DNA of 64,000 bases, from positions 840,001 through 904,000 of the forward strand of contig JBBDHG010000051.1 in NCBI GenBank assembly GCA_037951165.1. The letters are read 5' to 3'. Origin of the DNA: Lophius americanus. Its lineage: Eukaryota; Chordata; Actinopteri; Lophiiformes; Lophiidae. The notes below the pieces were generated by a model. That model was not told where the DNA came from, ran no database searches, and was given only the letters and a program-made list of their open reading frames with translations. Both the position numbers and the translations under genes were made by a program. Positions 25,201 through 34,265 of this stretch are shown here, one piece after another. Numbering within the stretch: position 1 is the stretch's first letter; each line of letters opens with the position of its first letter.

Positions 25201-26210
25201 AAGGTGTCAGAACACAGAGTGACATCCCAGACCTGTTCTGACAGCAAATAAAGGGAACTCGACAATATCAAGCAGGTGATCTAACCCTTTAATGTCCTGT
25301 ACATTTTAAGTCACTATTTCTTATTGACATACATGTATATGCTAAAGAGTAAGGGTCCAATGATGCAGCCCTGAGTGATACCATAAGTCAAAAGGCCACT
25401 GAGGAGGAGGCAAAAACCATGATTATAGAGGAAAACGTATTTGATAAGTGTGTGTGTATGTGTGTGTGTGTGTGTTTGTGAAAAACAAATAAAATATGCA
25501 TAGAAATTATTTTCCATAGCTTTTATTCTTTGTGAGGACATTAAAAGGTTAATGGTATGTTTATGTCTTGGTTCATATTGTATTTGGAACTTTTTAGGTA
25601 CATGAAAGCCCATGCTATTTAGAGTGAACAGTATCAAGCCCAAATGTGAAATGTCCCGCTCACTTGTGATGCCTGATAGCTACAGTAATTAGCATATGTA
25701 TAGATCCAAAAGCTACATGAATCTAATAACCACAAATCCGTACTTTGGACCACGTTTGGAAACCAACTCAAATGGCAAACATTTGGATTTTAGTCCTCCC
25801 AGCCTGGTGATATGAGCGTTGCAATAGCAATGGATATAAGAGGCTCACCTGGAATGCGTACATGCGCTCTTGTGGGGCGTTGATCTCTGGCAGGACCATC
25901 TCCACACACTTGATCTTCTCAAGATCAACGGATCCTCTCAAACCTTTTCGCTTCTTCATAACAGGCAAGAAACAGTCAGGTGACTCCCAACAAATGAGTC
26001 CACACACAGTTCTAGGTTCTAGTTCAAGGTTTCCGGTCTAAAATAAATGTTGTGGTTCTGTTTACGTACCCCTTTCTCTTGATCATAGTCATAGTAGGCT
26101 ATTTTTTCCTGGGTGAGAACAAACCATCTCTCCTTGTAGTTCAGCGGCGAGGTCTTCTTCTTCTGCTGAGAACGTTTGATAAAGATTTCCTCCAGTATAG
26201 AATCCGACAT
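16225..26210 (-). CDS. btk: BTK, Bruton tyrosine kinase (TEC family)
   Basis: Cytoplasmic tyrosine kinase that relays B-cell receptor signals to PLC-gamma2 after binding PIP3. Seventeen coding exons were joined in frame: 26210-26070, 25953-25849, 24757-24676, 24547-24422, 24317-24268, 24180-23993, 22898-22836, 22682-22628, 22522-22443, 22171-22044, 21454-21383, 20203-20032, 19941-19722, 18308-18244, 18070-17952, 17855-17698, 16296-16225. Total 631 residues (human 659). PH domain with K12 and R28; zinc-binding TH motif H122, C133, C134, C144; proline motif KPLPPTP; SH3 (about 180-245); SH2 (about 252-345, R279 of FSVRDSS); kinase with GNGQFG at 380-385, K401, HRDL to 494, DFG 511-513 and activation-loop Y523 (human Y551). 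C452 matches human C481. The PH loop before YAFQ lacks about 20 residues of human BTK. Synteny separates it from TEC and ITK. Confidence 0.96.
16560..16637. repeat. CCTCT microsatellite
   Basis: About 78 bp of pure pyrimidine made of CTCCT/CCTCT units, in the last BTK intron (16297-17697). Confidence 0.9.
16735..17640 (-). mobile_element. Tc1/mariner-like transposon, degenerate, in the last BTK intron
   Basis: On the minus strand the text includes NGSGRFQQDDASWHTAGMLQ, the FQQDNAP-type block of Tc1 transposases, with frame breaks. It ends near 17603-17633 in a terminal segment (TATAATGCTATGGCTGATTA) matching that at 2066-2094. It also covers the 5' region resembling 885-1010. Confidence 0.75.
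18610..19470 (-). mobile_element. Degenerate Tc1 transposon in a BTK intron
   Basis: A second copy of the element in MARS2 intron 2, in the intron before the HRDL exon junction. Minus-strand relics include KTLLARKNIEAGLKLP and HLDDLQSSRENLLRTDEWKVE, matching the Tc1 DDE region. Multiple stops. Confidence 0.75.
20420..21220 (-). mobile_element. Degenerate LINE reverse transcriptase in a BTK intron
   Basis: Minus-strand fragments in different frames read RIFVDDMVLLASSINYLQQH (the RT F-x-DD motif), then GEMDHEMDMRCDAASAGI and IYIPTLTYGHELWVVPKE, the run of motifs at the end of the RT domain in common fish LINEs. Frames are interrupted, so this is an old 5'- and 3'-truncated copy. Confidence 0.75.
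22319..22336. repeat. TC dinucleotide run
   Basis: Short (TC)n tract in a BTK intron between two SH2 exons. Confidence 0.8.
23290..23520 (+). mobile_element. Tc1-like transposase fragment
   Basis: Plus-strand text encodes a DAVLWSDETN-like block followed by GR-rich sequence, the second catalytic Asp region of a Tc1 transposase, in the large BTK intron (22899-23992). Confidence 0.5.
23578..23892 (+). mobile_element. 3' end of a LINE element
   Basis: Plus strand reads RPLLLCIQRSQSRWFGCLIR followed by MPPRRLP, the conserved C-terminus of a common fish LINE, and ends with a GATGGATGG tail near 23880-23890. It adjoins the Tc1 fragment and lies directly downstream of the SH3 exon in BTK. Confidence 0.75.
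24845..25275 (+). mobile_element. Tc1/mariner-like 5' fragment in a BTK intron
   Basis: Starts with a terminal segment (CCAATCAGCCATAACTTTGT) and the CACCTGTCAGTGAG block seen at 885, then the helix-turn-helix region. Same family as 830-2096 but 3'-truncated. Confidence 0.7.
25320..25395 (-). mobile_element. LINE reverse-transcriptase relic
   Basis: Minus strand reads YGITQGCIIGPLLFSIYMY, a clear version of the GVPQGSVLGPLLF RT motif of L2/CR1-type LINEs. A second relic of the same block is at about 10605-10690. Confidence 0.7.
25447..25474. repeat. TG dinucleotide microsatellite
   Basis: (TG)n run of about 28 bp with minor interruptions, in a BTK intron. Confidence 0.85.
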
Positions 26211-26228
26211 GACTTGATCAGGGTTAAG
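26211..26228 (-). other. btk: BTK 5' UTR part of the first coding exon
   Basis: The acceptor CTGTGCAG lies at 26229-26230 on the minus strand, giving 18 nt of leader before the ATG at 26210. Human BTK likewise has a non-coding exon 1 spliced to an exon 2 that carries the ATG. Confidence 0.7.
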
Positions 26229-26929
26229 CTGCACAGGGACAGAGAAGGAATCTTTACTTTTAGGATAGGAAGGATAAAATGCAACTCAACAAAAGGAATA
26301 GTCAGGGGGTCTGCCTCTAATATAGCACTGGAGGTTGTAATAGCGATGAATATGAAGTCAGCGTGATAGCAAAGAGGAGAGGCAGGATAAGGGGGGGGGA
26401 ATGTTTTGTGGAATATTATTATGTAAGTGTCTATCAGCCGCGAGTTTTCTAGGCTGCTAGTACCAGTTAGCTAATCACTTAAAAACAAAATCAACCAAAA
26501 ATGTCTTCAAATCGGAGACACAACGTGACATCATCGTGAAGCTTCAAGCCCCAAGCCTAGGTCCTGCAACAGTTTCATCCCCACCGATATCAGACTGCTG
26601 ACCTCCCTCTAACCCCTCCACACACTACAAGACCTACCTGTGTGCAATTAATATATTCTTTACTTTATGTACAGTGACCTTATGTACGGGCTGACCATTT
26701 TAATATTTATATTTTATTATCTATTACTTTCATAGCTTATTAGCTTTTGTGTTTTCTTTATTTTGTGAATGGAGCCAAATGCAACAAAATTCTATTCTGC
26801 TCTGCACCTGTATGGTGGATAGACTGAATGAAGATAAAGTTAATCTTGAAACCTCAAAAAAGAAGGAGATCATACGCCAAGTAACATTCATTTATATTCT
26901 GTAACTGCTTATGCTACATAAGCAGTTAC

Positions 26930-27240
26930 AGAATATCCCTGTATTCCCCTGCGATTGCGCTGGGGAATGGAGCTTATCTCAACTTAGACTGGGCCAGAGG
27001 TGGGTTACAGTCTGGACGAGTCACCACTTCATCACAGGTCCAACACAGAGACAAACCACCATTCATGCTCTCCTTCATACCTTAGGGCAATATTTGTTTG
27101 GATTGTTGGAGGAAGCCTGGAAAGAACCAATGCACACATGCAAACCCAACACAGAAAGACATGTAGGTGCGTTTGAACCTGGAACAACCTTTCTGTGAGG
27201 CAGGTAATAGTGCCAACAACCCAGCCACCATACAGTTCCA
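26930..27240 (+). repeat. Fish interspersed repeat (LINE-derived type)
   Basis: Contains the widely repeated fish text with CTGGGGAATGGAGCTTATC, AACACAGAGACAAACCACCATTC and ACAGAAAGACATG blocks. A shorter piece of the same family is at about 41345-41405. Located in BTK intron 1. Confidence 0.65.
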
Positions 27241-27814
27241 CTGCACAGTTCCTTCATGCTAAGTAAAAATAGTTTACTTAAACCTGTTTTGAGAATGACG
27301 GGAGCAGAAAGTTTGACATTTGTGTTAAAACGTTGGGCAGAAAAATAAATACACTAGCAAAGTACAAAACCAGAAAATTCTACATAAGTACTGTAATGAA
27401 GTATTTGTTTACTTCATAGCTTGAGGCATCACATTCATAAGAGTTGTGATGGACTCGCCCATCATCAATGTGTTTCACTTTGAGGCATTATTTTTATGCG
27501 TAATTAGTCAGTGTTTTCACTTCCTGTGAAAATTGTGAACTCCTCCCTGACTCAGAGAAAAACTCTTCCACAGACTTAGAGAAAAATTATAGATGCGGTA
27601 AGACATGAAGAAACATGTGGTGTGAGCATGATGGCAGTGTTTGATTAGCGGCCTCCAGTCAACCCCTCCCCCACCCATTTCCCCCATCACACCAGCCAAG
27701 TGACACATACCCTTTAATACTTGAAAAATGTGAGGGCTGCGGATCAGACAGTCTCTTGTCCACGTCATAAGTTCTTAATACGATGGTTTGGCAGTAATCT
27801 TAAATCCTCTTATG

Positions 27815-28650
27815 TGGAATCAACTGCAACCAAACCATTCTGATAACGGGAGGTCAGTGTCTGACATCACTGTATGTGGCGCTCAGAGTTTTCTGCAAAA
27901 GAGCAGAATTCATGTTCACCTCAATGAAGGTGAGTAATCCCGGTCCTGAAGCAGCACATCATCTTCACAACATTCCACTGCCACCTCCATGTTTGAACGT
28001 AGTTCTGATGTTCTTCTAGTGGAATGATGTGTTTTGTTTCCACCAAATGGAACGTCGCCTCTGTCTTCAAACTGTTCAACTTTCTACTCATCAGTCAAGA
28101 GAAGATTCTCCCAGTCGCTCTGAGGATCACTGAGGTGTGCTGTGGGTTAATTCTGTCTGATCTTAATGTTCTTCTGGGTCAGCCGTGGGTTTCTCCTATG
28201 TATTCTCCAATTGGTGCTATTTTAGACCATTATTGAGGTGAGCTACCTGCAGGTCCTTCGATATTTTCTTTGGATCTTCTGTGACTTCCTGAATGAACCT
28301 TCACCGTGACCTGGGTGGACTTTTGGAAGGTGGTCCACTTCTGTGAAGGTTCGCTATTGTTCCAGGTCTTCTCCATTAGCAGAAAATGTGTCTCACTTTG
28401 GGCCTGTGACACAACTTTGGAACCCTTCCTCCTAATCTCTTGTGGAATTTCTGTTAATTATGGCAAAATGTGTTACTGGTGAGACCTAGGAGCCAAGTTC
28501 CTGCTTAGAAGATGGTCTACTGAAGTGATGATGTGGTTGACCAGGTCTGGGTGGGTCTAGTCCAGCTGAAAACAGTTGCTAATGTGGTTTGGCAGTTTTT
28601 AGGATTTAGTTTCTAAAGGGGATCCAATACTTTTTCACAGTCCTTCTCAA
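27815..28650 (-). mobile_element. Degenerate Tc1 transposon in BTK intron 1
   Basis: Third relative of the element in MARS2 intron 2. It shares long blocks with 3535-4640, such as TCCTGAAGCAGC and GAGAAGATTCTCCCAG, in the same orientation, with internal deletions. Confidence 0.7.
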
Positions 28651-29859
28651 ATGTTCTCCCACTGAGTTGAAGGCTCTTTATTTGTTGGTCTCTGTCAGAT
28701 GTGTTTGCTCTATTTTCAGCTGGTGAGCACTTCCTCCTGTCGTTTAGACCGTAACGACTCCAGAAGCTTCTCTCACTCCCTGCCAGCGAAGGCTAGAGAC
28801 GTTACTCCACACAACAATGAATCTACCTTTTGATATAGTTTGTGCCATCGTGAGCAGACGTGATAGTTCCCTATTCTGTGAAACGCTGTTTATTTAGCCA
28901 ATAACTGAACCCTGGAGGCTCAGAAGGGACATTTTTGTCTTCTCACTATTGGGTTTTCTGATAATGTTGTCGGTGTAATGTAATTGGCAATATTGGAAAA
29001 GTTTTAGTATGCTGTCTGACTTTTTTCACTTGTTTCAACCTCAGAGTCTATAATTTGTCTATAATTCGCAGTATAAAGAAAAACTGGTACCACTTTGCAA
29101 TAAGGCTACCTTTACTTTCAGGTTATTAACACATTAAAGTCTTTAGTTAATGTTTATAAACAGCTCATAAGGTAGTTCCCAGTTTATCAATGCTTGCCTC
29201 TATTTGGTAAGATCCAGTCAGCAGCACAGATAAGTGTGCTCACTATTTAGTGAGCATCAGGTCCTTGATACTCTTTATATCTAATGAGTTAAAGGGGCTT
29301 AGTAATGATTTATAAAGGGTTAACAACCTAATTACTAAACTATGTACACGCCATTTATGAATCCTTAATAAGTGCAGTTTCAATGGTGAACATAAAAAAT
29401 GTCCCCATTGTAACTCATGAAAACTAGAATTTTTACTCACACTGGTATTAGAAGAAAAACACCATACTTTCTGTGTGGTTAGATTTTCTTTCTGAAATAT
29501 TGGCTTTGAAATTGTTGTTTTAGATTGTTGTGTGTGAATGTTCCATTTCCATTATTTGACATATAAGGAAAATTCCTGCTGTCCTAAATTCTTTTCTAAA
29601 TAAAAACCCCCAATATAAATCAACATTTTATAGTTATAATCAGTACTGAAGTTAGTTTAAGTCATTGAGAAAGTTGTATGTAAAAGAAAATAAATTTAAC
29701 AGGTTCTGGAAATCCCTCTGTTTTTTTTTACAAGGAGGGTTCAGGTATACGTTGGAGATCTGCAGGGAGGTACCTGTGATTATTTTGAAAATTGCAATTC
29801 ATGCATGATTCCTAATATATTAAGCCCCTCTGGTTCAATTGAAGAAGAAATAATTTGCT

Positions 29860-30125
29860 TGTGGTTACGGCTCAATAAGGCGTTGGAACAACTCGTTACC
29901 TCATGGCCATGATCAAATAAGACGTTCGAAGGACTTCTATCAACTAGGAACGAGTTAAGTTGTTCCAATGCCTTATCGAGTAATGGCAACGAGATAATCA
30001 TCTTGTGACATAATAATGTGTTCCTATGCCTTATTAAGTCGTGGTCACGGAATTAAAACGTATTCGTACGCCTTGTTAAGTAGTTTCACAAGATGACAAG
30101 ATGTTAAAACGCCTTATTAATATAG
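29860..30125. repeat. Repeat with alternating direct and inverted GCCTTATTAAG-type blocks
   Basis: Words such as AAGGCGTTGGAACAACTCGTT and their reverse forms (GTTGTTCCAATGCCTTAT) recur about every 45-60 bp, with GGCAACGAGATAAT between them. It looks like a short foldback-type fish repeat. No coding potential. Confidence 0.55.
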
Positions 30126-30699
30126 AGAAAAAAGAAATGCACGATATGATGTTTTACAGAGGACATAGAAGTGGACATTTATGTCCTCCAGGAGGATGTC
30201 AGTCAATTTTTTTTGAGTCAAAGGGTTAATCGGAGATTAAAAAAACCCCCAACTGCATCCCTTCTTTCTCTAGATTCTGCCTGTCCATATTTTACAGTAC
30301 AGCGGCCGCTCTGGGTAGTCTTTCTGTGAAGGGAGTGACTCATGATGGCTGACACAGACAATCTGATGGGGAAGTTGCATCAGTGTTGAACAGCAGCATG
30401 AAGAAGAAATAACCAAGTAACCCAGCAGAACGTAAACCCTCCAACTCTATCTCCCTCTAATGAGATCATGTATGATTCCTCCTTTACACACCTTCAAGGT
30501 TTGCTTCCAAACTCAACGGACACAAAGATGATTAGAGAATTATGGTGAATTGAAAGTTAACGCTGTGTAGTAAGAAGTTAATTCTCATACCCTATGTTAA
30601 TCCTCTCAGTTTTCTGTTTGGAGGGGAAATTTTGTTTTATGTATAAATACACTGTATTGTTATGAGACAATAAATTGTCTAACCAATGCAACACACTTC

Positions 30700-31165
30700 C
30701 TAAAACATCCAAAAAGCAATCTAACCAACCAACCAACAAGCTGACCAGCCAGTCAGCCAACCGATTATTCAAACCACCAACCAACCAATCAGTAAGTCTG
30801 CCAGACGCTCAGCCAACCAATCATCAAACAACCAATCATACAACCAACTAACCGGCCGATCAGCCAACCAATCGTCAAACAACCAACCAAAAATGTAACC
30901 AACCAAACTACCAAATAAACAGCCAGCTAAAAACCCAACCATCCGACAAACCAACCAAGCAATCATTAAAACAGCCTGCCACTCAGCAAACCAATCATCA
31001 AACCACCAACCAACCAACTAAATAACCAACTAGCCAGCCAGCCAACAGATTAACCATCAAACCAACCCACCAACCAGTAAGATTAGTAGCCAGTCAGCTA
31101 ATCAATCATCAAACCACCAACCAACCAAACAACCAACTAACCAGCCGGCCAACAAACTAAACATA
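30700..31165. repeat. CCAA-rich minisatellite
   Basis: About 460 bp of irregular CCAACCAA units with phrases like ATCATCAAACCACCAACC repeated at roughly 60-130 bp. Long minus-strand frames rich in Trp here are a by-product of the repeat. Confidence 0.85.
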
Positions 31166-32092
31166 CCATCCAACAAAGATTAAATTACATTTATAAACAT
31201 GGAAAAGTTGATGGAAGCCAAAGTGCATCTTTAAAATAACAATCTTAATCTCACAGACTCATAATAACATGATGTGTATAAACATGTATTTTTTAAATGA
31301 GGCAGTGCCTCATTTCGTGCAGGATAGCTCAGAATTGTATTAAAATAAAATTTGAAAAAGCCAAAAGTCTAATTACCATGTTCAGTATGATATAATACAA
31401 GCGTTAATTTTGTTGTGTCATGTTTACCAGCAACATGACACTACAGAAATAACCATATCATGAAAGGCTGGGTTTAGCAGGAACCAGTCCAGATACGTTC
31501 CTTCATGATGTTTCCTGAAAGATAAGTGGTTAATTTATAAACGTTTGTGAACGTATGTCCATACGAATATAAAGATATAGAGTCACAAAGATGTTCCGAA
31601 CAGAAGAGTTCAATCCAACCAATAATAAATAAACATCGTTTATCATGGGTTTACCTTCTGACCAGAAATATCTTACGGTATGAACCTGGACTGATTCATT
31701 GTAAGAACCTGGAATGTTTCACTGTAGGAACCTGGACTGTTTCACTGTGGGAACCTGGACTGTTTGTCCGTATGAGCCTGGGCTGTTTCACTGTAAGAAC
31801 CTGGACTGTTTCACTGTACGAAACCTGGACTATTTGTCCGTATGAACCTGGGCTGTTTCACTGTAGAAACCTGGACTGTTTCACTGTAGGAACCTGGACT
31901 ATTTGTCCGTATGAACCTAGACTGTTTCATTGTAAGAACCTGGTCTTTTTCACTGTAGGAACCTGGACTGTTTCACTGTAGGAACCTGGTCTGTTTCACT
32001 GTATGAACCTGGGCTGGTTCACTGTATGAACCTGGACCTTTTTCACTGTAGAAACCTGGACTGTTTGTCCGTATGAACCTGGACTGGAGGAA

Positions 32093-32215
32093 TTTGATTG
32101 GTCTTTGTAGATAATTATATAAAGAGTGTGGTCTAGACCTGCTCTTTCTGGAAAGTACCTGGAGTCAACTGTTGCTGTGAATTGGCGCTATATAAATAAA
32201 GATTGATTGATTGAT
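32093..32215 (+). mobile_element. LINE/SINE 3' tail inside the minisatellite, copy 1
   Basis: Carries TCTAGACCTGCTCTTTCTGG, GAATTGGCGCTATATAAATA and a (GATT)n tail, the usual 3' end of a widespread fish retroposon. A near-identical copy is at 32555-32690. Confidence 0.75.
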
Positions 32216-32554
32216 TGACTGTTTCTTTGTATGGACCTGGACTGTTTCACTGTTTCACTGAATGAACATGGACTGTTTCACTGTATGAACCTGGACTGTT
32301 TCACTGTAGGAACCTTAACTGTTTCACTGTAGGAACCTGGACTGTTTCACTGTTTCACTGTTTCACTGAATGAACCTGGACTGTTTCAATGTATAAACCT
32401 GGACTGTTTCACTGTTTCACTGAGTGAACCTGGACTGCTTCAGTGTAGGAACCTGAACTGTTTCACTGTATGAACCTGGACTGTTTCACTGTAGGAACCT
32501 GGACTGTTTGACCGTATGAACCTGGACTCTTTCGCTGTATGAACCTGGATTGGC

Positions 32555-32690
32555 GGAATTTGTTGGGTCTCTGTAGATAATTATATAAAGAGTGTGGTCT
32601 AGACCTGCTCTTTCTGGAAAGTACCTTGAGTAAACTGTTTATTGTGAATTGGCGCTATTTAAATAAAGATTGATTGATTGATTGACTGTT
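32555..32690 (+). mobile_element. LINE/SINE 3' tail inside the minisatellite, copy 2
   Basis: Same tail as 32093-32215, with matching flanks of the minisatellite on both sides, so the pair probably arose by duplication of a block rather than by two insertions. Confidence 0.72.
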
Positions 32691-33261
32691 TCTTTTTATG
32701 AACCTGGACTGTTTGACCGCATGAAACCTGGATTGTGTCACTTCAGTAGTTATTGTCAGAAATATTAATAACAGTAGAGTTATATTTTTGAAGAAAGAAT
32801 TGCTACATTGCCATGGCTACATCTTCATCTCATTGAGCTGCTCCTATCATCAAAACAGTTTTTTCTGCAGAAAACAATTTTGTAAATGTTCATCACAAAA
32901 CCGGTTTGTAGTCGGAAACACTGGAAAAAAATAATATAAGTATAAAATATAATAAATATTATGTATCAAAAATGAAATGTAGTATGAAGAATAGGCAACA
33001 TTATAGATTATTACCATAGAAATAGCCAAAGGGAATCATCTGATAAAGACAGTCTTGGTTGAATTTTATCACAAAATGGCATGTTTTTGACTCATGAATT
33101 TTATAGTTTTGTGGTGAAGACACTCTTCCTTGATAACAAGAAGACTGAGTTTGGATTAGTGTCAGTCCAGCTTTCAAACATACTTAAAAATACATCTAGC
33201 TGATTTCCTCATTAATAGGCTACGGATAAATCCTGACCAGACAGAGAGATTTGTGACTTAC

Positions 33262-33430
33262 CAACAGAGTCAGGCATGAGACGGACAGATGAAGTGTGGA
33301 TCCTGATGGTTGCAGTGGCGTGAACCTTTACCTCAGTCGCTTGTCTTCCAAAAATGTGCGTTAGTCAGTGTTGCAAGAAACTTGAACTCGCTCAAGAGAG
33401 GAATCGCTCACTTCCTCTTTTTCTTCCGGC
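33262..33430 (-). promoter_or_regulatory. btk: Candidate BTK promoter and non-coding exon 1 with PU.1 site
   Basis: On the minus strand a strong donor TTG|GTAAGT lies at 33262/33261. About 145 bp upstream, 33422-33409 reads AAAAAGAGGAAGTG, a textbook PU.1 (SPI1) site, followed by a second ETS core (GCCGGAAG) at 33430-33423. Human BTK is known to be driven by PU.1. An exon ending at 33262 would splice to the acceptor at 26229-26230. The transcript is inferred. Confidence 0.55.
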
Positions 33431-34220
33431 TAATTTTCATATCAGACCTCTGGAGGTTATGGTGATAAATGGAAGCAGGCATAACATTAACGGACACAGC
33501 AGATATATGTTATTTAATGAGAGATATTATACAAACTACACTGGAAACAGTGTTTGACGACATTACAGTTGGAAAAACTGTAAAATAATAACAACACCAT
33601 AACATAACGCATTATAGTAGATACACTGAAACAAAAAAGAGTACATTCATATATTAAAATTTACAGTATAAACTGTACTTTTCACCATTCTGCAAGAACA
33701 TACCTTAATTTCTACAACTAGAAGATGTTAAATATATAGTATTTAACTTTTCAATAATTTTGATTTCAAGGTAAGACATGTATGACTGAATACATGGAAT
33801 TTGGTTTAATTTGTATACAGAGATTTCCTCACCGCTCCGTTTATTGTTCCAATAAAGGTATTTTAAAATATACCTTTACTCTAATAAGTTTTTTTTTTTC
33901 TTAAACAATTGTTATCCCATTACATGAATTCTATTTTTTATGTATTTTGTTTATAAAAAATATATACCGTGTGTGTTTGGACATTGACATTTTTTAAACA
34001 AATTAATGCGTTTGGTTTTTTTTACACTAAATGCATTTTCAGTTGTTTTCCTTATTTTACTTTTCAGAATAATTAAAAATAGATACGATTTTTTTTTATA
34101 TATATATATAAATATGAAGCTTAATAGGCCTATGTTAAACATGTGTGTCTTCCGGTAGTCTCATCCACTAGGGGGCAGACTGCGGACCCGGCCCCTCCTG
34201 ACGGCTACTTGAGGAACTGC
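33431..34220. other. Divergent BTK-RPL36A intergenic region
   Basis: About 0.8 kb, very AT-rich, with poly-T/poly-A and (TA)n runs near 34100. Becomes GC-rich at 34150-34265 by the RPL36A promoter. No gene seen. Confidence 0.5.
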
Positions 34221-34228
34221 TTCCGGAG

Positions 34229-34250
34229 TTTTTCTTCCTCTTTTCCTCTG
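34229..34250 (+). promoter_or_regulatory. rpl36a: Pyrimidine tract: RPL36A transcription start (5' TOP)
   Basis: A run of almost pure pyrimidines (TTTTTCTTCCTCTTTTCCTC) lies 20-40 nt ahead of the RPL36A ATG, as in terminal oligopyrimidine mRNAs of ribosomal protein genes. Confidence 0.7.
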
Positions 34251-34265
34251 CATCGGGACGCCACC

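Larger units (their letters stand above)
31675..32745. repeat. Minisatellite of ~23-bp GAACCTGGACTGTTTCACTG units
   Basis: Dozens of units of the form GAACCTGGACTGTTTCACTG plus TAT/TAG run through BTK intron 1, interrupted twice by the same LINE/SINE-type tail (about 32093-32215 and 32555-32690). Confidence 0.92.

Noticed and set aside
30578..31017. Trp-rich minus-strand frames resembling repeat proteins (WLVGWLFDDWLAE)
   Set aside because: They are translations of the CCAA minisatellite with no start context, splice sites or family match.
31547..31981. 144-residue plus-strand frame with repeated VGTWTVSL words
   Set aside because: It is the in-frame reading of the 23-bp minisatellite.
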